Both the position numbers and the translations under genes were made by a program. Below the pieces are notes generated by a model. That model did no database searches, was not told where the DNA came from, and saw only the letters and a program-made list of their open reading frames with translations. From CATQHW01 sp965215345 (lineage in GTDB: Bacteria; Spirochaetota; Spirochaetia; SZUA-6; Bin103), in the NCBI GenBank assembly GCA_965215345.1, contig CBDCDL010000001.1, positions 186,001-250,000 of the forward strand: a DNA stretch of 64,000 bases, in the 5' to 3' direction. This document shows, piece by piece, positions 8,945 to 16,534 of the stretch (position 1 is its first letter; each line of letters opens with the position of its first letter).

Positions 8945-10273
8945 GTGTCAACGAAGACGAGCGAGCTGGACCTCACACCCTACTGGATGCCGTTCACGGC
9001 GAACCGGCAGTTCAAGAGCTCCCCGCGGCTGGTGGAGTCGGCGGAGGGCGTCTACTACCGCTCCCGCGACGGCCGCCGGCTCATCGACGGGATCGCCGGC
9101 ATGTGGTGCGTGAACGCCGGCCACGGCCGGGCCGAGATCGTGGAGGCGGTGCAGCGCCAAGTCGCGGAGCTGGACTACGCGACGTCCTTCCAGATGGGCC
9201 ATCCGGGAGCGTTCGAGCTGGCCGGCGAGCTGTCCGCGATCCTGCCGGACGACCTGGGCCACCCGTTCTTCGTCAACTCCGGGTCCGAGGCGGTGGACAC
9301 CGCGCTGAAGATCGCGCTGGCCTTCCACCGGCGGCGCGGGGAGGGCGCCCGCACCCGCCTCATCGGCCGCGAGCGCGCCTACCACGGGGTCGGCTTCGGC
9401 GGGATCTCCGTGGGCGGCATGGGCCCCAACCGCACGCCGTACGGAGCGCTGCTCCCCGGCGTCGACCACCTGCCGCACACCCACGATCCGGAGCGCAACG
9501 CCTTCAGCCGCGGGCAGCCCGAGCACGGCGCCGAGCGCGCCGACGCGTTGCTGGACCTGATCGCCCTGCACGGCGCGGAGACCATCGCCGCGGTGATCGT
9601 GGAGCCCATGTCCGGCTCCACCGGCGTGCTGGTGCCGCCGGTCGGCTACCTGGAACGGCTGCGGGAGATCACCGCCGCGCACGGCATCCTCCTGATCTTC
9701 GACGAGGTGATCACCGGCTTCGGGCGGCTGGGCTCACCGTTCGCGGCGACGCACTTCGACCTGCTGCCGGACCTGGTCACGCTGGCGAAGGGGCTGACCA
9801 ACGGCACGGTGCCGATGGGGGCGGTGGCGGTCCGGGAGGAGATCTACGATACGTTCATGGCGGGGCCGGAGGGTGCGGTCGAGTTCACCCACGGCTACAC
9901 CTACTCCGGCCATCCGCTGGCCTGCGCGGCGGCGCGCGCCACGCTGGCGGTCTACGAGAGCGACCGCCTGCTGACGCGCGCGGCCGATCTCGCCGAGCAC
10001 TGGGAGAACGCCGCGCACGCCCTGCGCGGGCTGCCGCACGTGATCGACATCCGCAACATCGGTCTGACTGCGGCGATCGAGCTGGCGCCGGTGCCGGGCA
10101 AGCCGACCGTGCGGGGCACGACGGCGCTGCACAAGGCATTCCAGAAGGGGGCGTTCATCCGCGTCACCGGCGACACCATCGCCTTGGCGCCGCCGCTGCC
10201 CATCACGCCGTCCCAGATCGACGATCTGTTCGCCCTGGTCGCCGAGACTATCGAGGAGGTCGCCGACCTGTAA
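8945..10273 (+). CDS. class III PLP-dependent aminotransferase (omega-aminotransferase type)
   Basis: The 442-residue protein matches fold-type I class III transaminases such as beta-alanine:pyruvate aminotransferases. The N-terminal YWMPFTANRQFK segment and IAGMWCVNAGH match the omega-amino acid group; the cofactor Asp lies in LLIFDEVITGFGR and the Schiff-base Lys in TLAKGLTNG. Amino donor is unknown. Start is GTG at 8945 with GGAGG at 8935-8939, five bases upstream. It is transcribed divergently from the CocE-type hydrolase and is not clearly in an operon; its stop lies 27 bases from the broken toxin gene of the ParDE remnant. Confidence 0.92.
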   Translation: MSTKTSELDLTPYWMPFTANRQFKSSPRLVESAEGVYYRSRDGRRLIDGIAGMWCVNAGHGRAEIVEAVQRQVAELDYATSFQMGHPGAFELAGELSAILPDDLGHPFFVNSGSEAVDTALKIALAFHRRRGEGARTRLIGRERAYHGVGFGGISVGGMGPNRTPYGALLPGVDHLPHTHDPERNAFSRGQPEHGAERADALLDLIALHGAETIAAVIVEPMSGSTGVLVPPVGYLERLREITAAHGILLIFDEVITGFGRLGSPFAATHFDLLPDLVTLAKGLTNGTVPMGAVAVREEIYDTFMAGPEGAVEFTHGYTYSGHPLACAAARATLAVYESDRLLTRAADLAEHWENAAHALRGLPHVIDIRNIGLTAAIELAPVPGKPTVRGTTALHKAFQKGAFIRVTGDTIALAPPLPITPSQIDDLFALVAETIEEVADL

Positions 10274-10300
10274 GCCGCGATCAGCGGTGGCGTATGGAAC

Positions 10301-10465
10301 TCAGAACCCGGTTGCTGGGTGGCGGGTGATGTGATCGAAGGCTCGCGCCAGGGCGTCGATGAAGCGGAGTGCGGTCTGGTCACCTGCGGCATCGCGGTAA
10401 TGATCGACGGCCTGCTCGATGTCCCTCCTCGCCCGTTCGCGGAGAATGAGCGACTGGCCGGTCAC
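10301..10465 (-). pseudogene. ParE toxin remnant (N-terminal half only)
   Basis: A GTG start at 10465 overlaps the antitoxin stop (GTGA). The 54-residue product begins VTGQSLILRERARRDIEQAV and continues through a helix with HYRDAAGDQTALRFIDAL, a clear match to the first half of ParE/RelE-type toxins, then stops right after RHPATGF. Family members need about 40 more residues, including the beta-sheet with the C-terminal catalytic or gyrase-binding surface. Only 27 bases separate the stop from the aminotransferase stop, so the remainder is deleted rather than frameshifted. The toxin is very probably dead. Confidence 0.75.
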
Positions 10466-10701
10466 CCCGCGGCGCGGACTCGTGCGCGTTCGCGCAGCTC
10501 ATCGAAGAAGGCACCATCTGCGGGAACGCTCGGGACGGACCCGGCACCTTCGAGCAGCAAGCCTCGCAGGCGCTCGCGATCCCGTTCCTTCCGGATCAGC
10601 TCTCTCACGTACTCACTGGACGTGCCGTAGCCGTGGGCCGAGCGCTGTTCCTCCATGAAGGACTTCAGGGGGTCCGGGAGAGATATGTTCATCGTGCCCA
10701 T
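10462..10701 (-). CDS. parD: ParD-type antitoxin (ribbon-helix-helix)
   Basis: The 79-residue protein begins MGTMNISLPDPLKSFMEEQ, the DNA-binding strand of ParD antitoxins, then a helix pair with YGTSSEYVRELIRKE, and a C-terminal toxin-binding tail. It is complete in length. The partner toxin downstream is truncated, so this antitoxin is an orphan that may still repress its own promoter or neutralise related toxins. The promoter upstream contains a palindrome suited to autoregulation. The overlap with the toxin start by four bases is the usual parDE arrangement. Confidence 0.85.
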   Translation of the reverse strand: MGTMNISLPDPLKSFMEEQRSAHGYGTSSEYVRELIRKERDRERLRGLLLEGAGSVPSVPADGAFFDELRERARVRAAG

Positions 10702-10707
10702 GCCACG

Positions 10708-10735
10708 AGTATCGGATCTTTGGCAAATTTGTCAA
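10708..10735 (-). promoter_or_regulatory. parD promoter with palindromic operator
   Basis: Read on the minus strand there is a perfect -35 TTGACA (10735-10730), a 16-base spacer, and a -10 GATACT (10713-10708), ending seven bases before the ParD start codon. The -35 region lies in a near-perfect palindrome TTGGCAAATTTGTCAA (10720-10735, one mismatched pair). A repressor dimer binding here would occlude RNA polymerase. This fits ParD autoregulation. The promoter overlaps the last codons of the upstream hydrolase gene. The very short distance to the start codon implies a leaderless or nearly leaderless transcript, so the -10 assignment is tentative. Confidence 0.55.
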
Positions 10736-11538
10736 AACCGAGGCTGGAGCGGGTCGCTCACGAAGTCGGCGACGACGCGATTGAACATCCCGGCCTCCGA
10801 GTAGAACGGCGCGTGGTCGCTGTCCTCGAAGATCTCCAGGCGGGCGCCGGGGATGTGGTCGGCGGCGTACCGGCAGCCCGGCAACGCGCCGCTGTGGCGG
10901 CCGGTGATCACCAGCACGGGCACCGTGATCGCGGGGCAGAGCGGGCGCCAGTCCTGCGCGTGGTAGTCGGGGCCCAGCGTCTCGCCGGCAGGCGCGTAGC
11001 CGGAGGCGGAGTCGACCAGCCGGTCGATCTCCTCGTCGCTGGCCTGCGGGCCGCAGACCGGGCCGAGCATGGTCCGCATCGTGCGCCGCCGGTGGTCGCG
11101 GTCGCTCTCGCCCGGCTGCTGCTCGGAGCTTGGCGGCCGCGGATTGTGGACGGAGGTGTGCACGGTCTCGTCGACCAGCACCACGCCGCGCAGCCGGTGG
11201 CCGCCGAACAGCTCCAGGTAGGAGTAGCAGGTGCGGGCGCCGATGGACCAGCCGACCAGCGTCACATCGTGCAGCCCCAGGGCGTGGATGATCTCCCGAA
11301 CGTCGGCCGCGTAGCGGGCGGTGCGGTGGCCCCAGGGGGTGCGCTGTGAACGGCCGCAGCCGCGCGTGTCGGGCGCGATCACGTGGAACCGGCGGCCGAG
11401 CTCCGGCAGGTTGCGCTCCCACCAGATGCTGTTCAGGCCGCCGCCGTGAATGAGCACCACGGCCTTGCCCGCGCCGGCTTCGTCGTAGTGCAGGCGCACG
11501 CCATCGTTGGCGGTCACGTAGCCGGAGTTCCGCGTCAT
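10732..11538 (-). CDS. alpha/beta-hydrolase
   Basis: The 268-residue protein has the oxyanion loop HGGGLN, the nucleophile elbow GWSIG (Ser in the centre), an acid in a strand ending VLVITGRHSG, and the catalytic His in DSDHAPFYSEAG. This is the arrangement of the haloalkane dehalogenase/esterase/lactonase group; substrate unknown. The ATG at 11538 was chosen because GAGGTG lies just upstream and the fold starts soon after; the longer frame to 11634 adds Arg/Cys-rich non-family sequence. It diverges from the Gfo/Idh gene at 11580 with 41 bases between them. Confidence 0.85.
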   Translation of the reverse strand: MTRNSGYVTANDGVRLHYDEAGAGKAVVLIHGGGLNSIWWERNLPELGRRFHVIAPDTRGCGRSQRTPWGHRTARYAADVREIIHALGLHDVTLVGWSIGARTCYSYLELFGGHRLRGVVLVDETVHTSVHNPRPPSSEQQPGESDRDHRRRTMRTMLGPVCGPQASDEEIDRLVDSASGYAPAGETLGPDYHAQDWRPLCPAITVPVLVITGRHSGALPGCRYAADHIPGARLEIFEDSDHAPFYSEAGMFNRVVADFVSDPLQPRF

Positions 11539-11579
11539 CGACACCTCGCCGCCGGGACCGTGGTAGGCTCCGCGGCGAC

Positions 11580-12575
11580 ATGAACATCGGCATCGTCGGC
11601 GCGGGCGGCATCGGTACCCGGCACGCGCAAGCATACGCCAAGCACCCCAAGAGCGACGTGGTCGCGGTCTGCGACATCGACGAGGCGCGCGCAGCGCAAC
11701 TGGCGGAAGCGCACGGCGCGCGGACGTTCACGTCCATCGCCGACATGCTTGCCGGCGGTATCGAGCTGGCGGCCTGCAGCGTCTGCACCAAGGGCGAGGA
11801 GAACGGCGGTGACCACTTCGCGCCGACCATGGAGCTGCTCGAAGCCGGCATCCCGGTGCTGGGCGAGAAGCCCATCTCCAACCGGATCGACGAGGGGCGC
11901 AAGATGGTGGAGCTGGCCGCGGCCAGGAATCTGCCCTACGCGATCAACCTCAACCACCGCTTCACGCCGGCCGCCGAGCGCGCCAGGGAGTGGGTGGACG
12001 CCGGCCGGCTGGGGACCCTGCACATGATCGGCATGACCATGTGGATCAACAACCCGGTGGAGACCTCGCCCTGGTTCCACATCCGCGCGCTGCATCCCCA
12101 TTCGATCGACGTGATGCGCTACTTCGGCGGCGACGTCCGGCGCGTGGCGGCCTTCTTCATGAAGGGGGAGGGCCGGTCGATCTGGTCCAACGCCAAGATC
12201 ATCTTCGAGTTCGCGGGCGGCATGATCGGATCGCTCACCGGCAGCTACGACGCCGGCGGCGGCTTCGGCCTGGAGACCTGCGACGTGACCGGCTCCAGGG
12301 GCCGCTTCCTGCTGGAGGAGGCGTGTCAGCGGCTGACCTTCTTCACGCGCGAGAGCGAGGAGGCGGAGACCCTCCACTACCTGGGCGGCATGCTCGGCTT
12401 CAACGAGACCTTCGACAGCAGGATAGCCCGCTGGGTCGACCAGCTCGACGATGGCGTGCCGCCGGACCGGATCGACGCGTCAGGCGTGGACGCGCTGCAG
12501 GCGCAACTCGTGATCGAGGCGTGCGTGCGTTCGTTCGAGCGCTCGGAGGTGGTCGAGGTAGAGGCGGTGTCCTGA
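11580..12575 (+). CDS. Gfo/Idh/MocA family oxidoreductase
   Basis: The 331-residue NAD(P)-dependent oxidoreductase starts directly with the nucleotide-binding GAGGIGTRHAQAY motif and carries EKPISN at about residues 96-101, the conserved Lys-Pro of the family. In the second domain NLNHRFTPAA and RALHPHSIDVMRYF hold residues typical of the substrate site. Substrate unknown. The hicB-like gene starts three bases after its stop, so both share a transcript. It is unrelated in detail to the other Gfo/Idh protein at 5806, apart from fold. Confidence 0.9.
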   Translation: MNIGIVGAGGIGTRHAQAYAKHPKSDVVAVCDIDEARAAQLAEAHGARTFTSIADMLAGGIELAACSVCTKGEENGGDHFAPTMELLEAGIPVLGEKPISNRIDEGRKMVELAAARNLPYAINLNHRFTPAAERAREWVDAGRLGTLHMIGMTMWINNPVETSPWFHIRALHPHSIDVMRYFGGDVRRVAAFFMKGEGRSIWSNAKIIFEFAGGMIGSLTGSYDAGGGFGLETCDVTGSRGRFLLEEACQRLTFFTRESEEAETLHYLGGMLGFNETFDSRIARWVDQLDDGVPPDRIDASGVDALQAQLVIEACVRSFERSEVVEVEAVS

Positions 12576-12578
12576 GCC

Positions 12579-12863
12579 ATGCTGGCCTACAAGGCGATGT
12601 ACAGATACCTCGATGAAGGGGTCCATGCGGAAGTACTGGACTTTCCCGGCGTCATCAGCTTCGGCGAGGATCTGGAGCACGCACGTCGGCTGTTGGCGAG
12701 CGCCCTGGTCGACATGGCCGAGGTCAGCCTGGAACGGGGGGAGTCTCTTCCTCACGCCGATCCGACTGCCACCGATCCGGAGTCCGACCTGGAAGAGCCG
12801 ATCTTTCTCCTGCTTCAAGCAACCTCACGTGTTGCCGTGGTCCCGCAGAACACATCGACTTGA
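12579..12863 (+). CDS. hicB: HicB-family antitoxin
   Basis: The 94-residue protein has the HicB fold signature: YRYLDEGVHAEVLDFPGVISFGEDLEHARRLL, where the GxxxEVxDFPGxxSxGxxxxxA pattern forms the partial RNase H-like domain, and the C-terminal LLLQATSRVAVVP strand. HicB binds and inhibits the mRNA interferase HicA. Here the toxin gene directly downstream is cut after 26 residues, so HicB is left without its normal partner. The gene is co-oriented with and three bases from the upstream oxidoreductase. Confidence 0.8.
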   Translation: MLAYKAMYRYLDEGVHAEVLDFPGVISFGEDLEHARRLLASALVDMAEVSLERGESLPHADPTATDPESDLEEPIFLLLQATSRVAVVPQNTST

Positions 12864-12940
12864 AGCGACGCGACCTGCTGAGACACCTGCGGCGTCACGA
12901 CTGTCGATTCGTCCGGGAAGGCAGCGAACACTCCTTCTGA
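12860..12940 (+). pseudogene. HicA toxin remnant
   Basis: A TTG start at 12860 overlaps the HicB stop. The 26-residue frame, LKRRDLLRHLRRHDCRFVRE then GSEHSF, is the N-terminal part of HicA up to and just past the catalytic His region (the family reads GxHxxW/F). The next codon is TGA where the family usually has Trp, and the following sequence belongs to the AAA ATPase gene starting at 12954. The remaining double-stranded-RNA-binding-like beta-sheet is missing. The toxin is therefore inactive. Confidence 0.65.
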
Positions 12941-12953
12941 GAGAGTCCCGACA

Positions 12954-14549
12954 ATGGCGGCCAGACGCACGTTCAACACGGAAGGCCCCGTCGATGCGGC
13001 GGATCATTATTGCATCCCGCCACTGGAGCGGATCGATCTGGACGAGGTGCTCGGCCTGATTCGCGACAAGAAGTACTTCGTCGTGCATGCGCCTCGGCAG
13101 ACCGGCAAGACTTCGGCGCTGCTCGCGCTGCGCGACCTGCTGAACGGCGGCGACGACTACCGTTGCGTCCATGCCAACGTCGAGGCCGGCCAGGCGATGC
13201 GCGAGAACGTGGCGGAGGGCATGCGCACCATCCTCGGCGAGCTGGCGTTGCAGGCCAGCGTGACGCTGGGCGACGACACGCTGGAGGAGCTCTGGCCCGA
13301 CCTGCTGGAGCGCGTCGGTCCGGGCCTTGCCCTGCGCCGGGCGCTGCTTCGCTGGACGATGGCGGACGCCCGCCCGCTGGTGCTGTTGATCGACGAGATC
13401 GACTCGCTGGTGGGGGACACGCTGCTGTCGGTGCTGCGGCAACTGCGTACCGGTTACCTCGATCGCCCGAGGCGCTATCCGCACGCGGTGGTCCTGTGCG
13501 GCGTGCGCGACGTGCGCGACTACCGCATCCATTCCACCGCCGAGGACCGCATGGTGCTCGGCGGCAGCGCCTTCAACATCAAGTCCGAGTCGCTGCGGCT
13601 GGGCGACTTCTCGGAACGGGAGATACGGACGTTGCTGGCGCAGCACACGGACCAGACCGGGCAGGTGTTCACGGAGGAGGCGTTGCGGACGATCGGCACG
13701 CGCACTGCCGGCCAGCCGTGGCTGGTGAACGCGCTCTGCTACGACGCCTGCTTCCGCGACAAGGCGGGCCGGGACCGCTCCCGACCGATCACCGCGGATG
13801 CGATCGTGGAAGCGCAGGAGCGGCTGATCCTGCGTCGCGACACGCACATCGACGATCTGGCGAACAAGCTGCGCGAGGATCGCGTGCGGCGGGTGATCGA
13901 GCCGATTCTGGCCGGCGCCGACCGGATCGACTGTTCCGGCGAGGATTTGGCGTACGCCCACGACCTGGGGTTGGTGACGCAGCCCACCGGCAGTCCGCCG
14001 CACATCGCCAACCCCATCTACGCGGAGGTGCTGCCGCGGCATCTGAACCACGCGGTGCAGGCGACGCTGCCGCAGCAGACCGCGTGGTACGTGGACGCGG
14101 CCGGCGGCCTGGACGTGGACGGGCTGATCGGCGCGTTCCAGGCGTTCTTCCGGGAGCACTCGGAACACTGGGTGCAGCGGTTCGAGCGCTACCACGAGGC
14201 CGGACCGCAGTTGCTCTTGCAGGCGTTCCTGCAGCGCATCGTCAACGGCGGCGGGCGGCTGGAACGGGAGTACGCGCTGGGCCGGGGGCGGGTGGATCTG
14301 CTGATCCTGTGGCCGCAGGGGGGGCGCGAGCGGCGGGTGGTCGTGGAGTGCAAGGTCCGCCGCGGGGAGCTTCAGCGGACCATCGCAGAGGGGCTGGCGC
14401 AGACGCGTGGCTATCTGGACCGCTGCGGGGCGGAGTCCGGGCACCTGATCGTGTTCGACCGATCGCCGGAGCGAAGTTGGGACGAGAAGGTCTTTCGCCA
14501 CGAAGCGCCGCCGGGAACCGAGGCGCCGATCACGGTCTGGGGGATGTGA
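12954..14549 (+). CDS. AAA-like ATPase with C-terminal nuclease-like (PD-(D/E)xK) domain
   Basis: The 531-residue protein starts with the family pattern FNTEGPVDAADHYCIPPLER, then Walker A APRQTGKTS (46-54) and Walker B VLLIDEIDSL. The last 120 residues contain EYALGRGRVDLLILWP and VVVECKVRRG, the E...D...ExK order of PD-(D/E)xK nucleases. Related genes are abundant in bacteria with large accessory genomes; their role is unproven, and a conflict or mobile-element function is often suspected. It lies 13 bases past the broken HicA and 105 bases before the sigma-54 activator gene, but no shared promoter evidence ties it to that system. Confidence 0.8.
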   Translation: MAARRTFNTEGPVDAADHYCIPPLERIDLDEVLGLIRDKKYFVVHAPRQTGKTSALLALRDLLNGGDDYRCVHANVEAGQAMRENVAEGMRTILGELALQASVTLGDDTLEELWPDLLERVGPGLALRRALLRWTMADARPLVLLIDEIDSLVGDTLLSVLRQLRTGYLDRPRRYPHAVVLCGVRDVRDYRIHSTAEDRMVLGGSAFNIKSESLRLGDFSEREIRTLLAQHTDQTGQVFTEEALRTIGTRTAGQPWLVNALCYDACFRDKAGRDRSRPITADAIVEAQERLILRRDTHIDDLANKLREDRVRRVIEPILAGADRIDCSGEDLAYAHDLGLVTQPTGSPPHIANPIYAEVLPRHLNHAVQATLPQQTAWYVDAAGGLDVDGLIGAFQAFFREHSEHWVQRFERYHEAGPQLLLQAFLQRIVNGGGRLEREYALGRGRVDLLILWPQGGRERRVVVECKVRRGELQRTIAEGLAQTRGYLDRCGAESGHLIVFDRSPERSWDEKVFRHEAPPGTEAPITVWGM

Positions 14550-14654
14550 GCAGCCTCCACGCCGGGAGCAGTCGCGCGTCGATGAGCGACGCCGTGTCGA
14601 AGTGTCGAAGGTAAGACTTGTTGTGTTCGCATATGATTTGTTACGCTCCGATGA

Positions 14655-16158
14655 GTGCCCGACGTTCTCGTCACATGGATCGGTCATGCGGATCTGCGCG
14701 CCGTGCAAGAGAGCGCGTCGCTCGGCGTCGGCCCGATCGCCCAAGCCTTGGAGGCCCGGAGGTTCGACGCCTCGTTTTTGCTCACCGATCACCGTGACAA
14801 GGCTGACACGTACGTCCGCTGGCTCGAGGCGCGTTCCGGCGGCACCGAGATCAGCCTGATCCTGGAGCAGCTCACCAGTCCCACGGAGTACGGGGAGATT
14901 TACGGCGCGGCGGTGCGGGCATGCGAGCGAGCACTCGCCACCACGCAGGGTGCCGCGCTCACCTTTCACCTGAGCCCAGGGACACCGGCCATGGCCGCGG
15001 TCTGGATCATTTTGGCGAAGACGCGATTTCCCGCGGCAATGATCGAATCGTCGCGAGAGCATGGAGTCCGCACCGCTTCGGTCCCCTTCGACATCTCGGC
15101 GGACTTCCTGCCGGATCTGCTCCGTCAGCCCGACCGTGAGCTGGAACGCCTCAGCGCCGGTCTGCCCCCGGAGGCTCCCGAGTTCGACGAGATCGCACAT
15201 CGGAGTCCTGTCATGCAGCGCGTCGTTCTGCGCGCTCGTCGTGTTGCGCCGCGCTCCGTGCCCGTTCTTCTGGAGGGCGAGACGGGAACCGGCAAGGAGT
15301 TGATGGCGCGCGCCATCCACCAGGCGAGCCCGCGTCGTGGCCGGCCCTTCATCGCCGTCAACTGCGGCGCGCTGCCGCCCGAGACTGGTGGAGTCGGAGC
15401 TGTTCGGCCACGAGAAGGGCGCGTTCACCGGCGCCGACCGGGTGCGCCGCGGGTACTTCGAGGCGGCAGACGGCGGCACCCTGTTCCTGGACGAGATCGG
15501 GGAACTGCCCGCCGCCGCTCAGGTGAAGCTGCTTCGAGTGCTACAGGAGGGGGCCGTCGTCCGAGTCGGCGCCACCACGCCGCGTCGAGTGGACGTGCGC
15601 GTCCTCGCCGCGACCAACCGAACGCTCACTGAGGAGGTCGCTGCGGGCCGGTTCCGGGAAGATCTGTTCTATCGCCTTGCCGTGGCCGTCCTGCAACTCC
15701 CGCCGTTGCGCGACCGCACCGGAGATACCGGGCTGCTGGCCGATCGACTCCTGGAGCAGATCAACGCCGAGAGTACGAGCGAGCCGGGCTACCGAGAGAA
15801 GAGACTTTCTGCTGAAGCAAGAAACGTTGTGCTGCGCCACTCCTGGCCCGGCAATGTACGCGAGCTGTCCAACACGCTGCGCCGCGCCACGATCTGGTCG
15901 GACGGGGAGGCCATCACGGCGGTGGGCCTGCGCGATGCCCTGCTCCCGGCCGCCCGCGATCACGACCGGCAGATCCTGGACCGCCCGCTGGGGAACGGCT
16001 TCAGCCTCCCTGATCTCCTCAGTGAGGTCGCGCGGCACTACCTGGGACGCGCGATGGAGGAAGCGTCCGACAACAAGACCAGAGCCGCCGAACTGGTGGG
16101 GCTGGCGAGCTACCAGACCCTCGCCAACTGGCTGTCCAGGTACGGACGCGCCCAATGA
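14655..16158 (+). pseudogene. rtcR: RtcR-like sigma-54 activator with CARF-like sensor domain, frameshifted
   Basis: Residues 1-170 form a CARF-like sensor domain: VLVTWIGHADL at the start, FLLTD, and LSPGTPAMAAVWIILAKT, comparable to the nucleotide-binding loop in RtcR and CRISPR CARF proteins. Then comes a sigma-54-interacting AAA+ domain with Walker A GETGTGKE (208-215). At base 15382 an extra A interrupts the frame: GALPPE continues in the next frame as LVESELFGHEKGAFTGA, so the sigma-54-contacting GAFTGA is intact but out of frame. Walker B GTLFLDEIGEL and a Fis-type HTH (NKTRAAELVGLASYQTLANW) follow. Without the extra base the protein would be about 501 residues. The insertion may be real, programmed, or an assembly error. 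Start: GTG at 14655. Confidence 0.85.
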
Positions 16159-16174
16159 TGGCACGGGTCTTGCT
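16159..16174 (+). promoter_or_regulatory. sigma-54 promoter (-24/-12)
   Basis: The bases TGGCACG (16159-16165), four spacer bases, then TTGCT (16170-16174) match the sigma-54 consensus TGGCACG-N4-TTGCW without a mismatch. It begins immediately after the stop of the RtcR-like activator gene and lies 85 bases upstream of the first gene of the next operon. Together with the intact GAFTGA motif in the regulator this indicates that the three downstream genes are transcribed only when the activator is switched on by its ligand. Confidence 0.85.
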
Positions 16175-16258
16175 CCATAGAGTCCGTAAGCTCCACTCAT
16201 CTCAATGCCGATCACCGGAAGAGATGGAGAAGGATGACCCGAACGCTGGGAGGATGAC

Positions 16259-16534
16259 GTGGTACACATTTTGATAGGGGCTGGCTGCTTGGTGGTTGGG
16301 GCAATCGGCACGCTGTTGGCCGACGAAGACGTGGAAGAGGTATCTTTCCGCGTCGGCTTGGACGGCGTCAGCTTTCGCGTCAAACGGGGCGAAGCCAGGA
16401 TACGCGAGCTCGAAGCCAGGATACGCGAGCTCGAAGCCGAGATACGGACCCTTGAGCTGTACAGGGAAGCTGTACGAAGAACCCCTGTGATAGGTGCCGG
16501 TCCTGGGTGGAACAGGCTTGGAGGCGATAGTTGA
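16259..16534 (+). CDS. small membrane-anchored coiled-coil protein
   Basis: The 91-residue product has an N-terminal hydrophobic segment (ILIGAGCLVVGAIGTLLA, residues 4-21), a short strand-like stretch, and then a heptad coiled coil ARIRELE repeated nearly three times at residues 46-66. At DNA level this is a 21-base tandem repeat (about 16391-16432). No known family is recognised. GTG start at 16259 is supported by GGGAGG at 16248-16253. The stop overlaps the start of the large fusion protein (TTGA), so the two are translationally coupled. It could anchor the complex at the membrane or mediate oligomerisation; both are guesses. Confidence 0.7.
   Translation: MVHILIGAGCLVVGAIGTLLADEDVEEVSFRVGLDGVSFRVKRGEARIRELEARIRELEAEIRTLELYREAVRRTPVIGAGPGWNRLGGDS

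Noticed and set aside
5806..8976. A 1056-codon open frame covering two genes
   Set aside because: Only the part from 6978 downwards matches a family (Gfo/Idh/MocA); the rest is the shadow of the CocE-type hydrolase in another frame, with Arg/Pro-rich composition.
12899..13020. HicA continuing past its stop in frame into the AAA gene
   Set aside because: Residues after the stop resemble HicA only loosely and the same bases encode the well-conserved start of the AAA ATPase.
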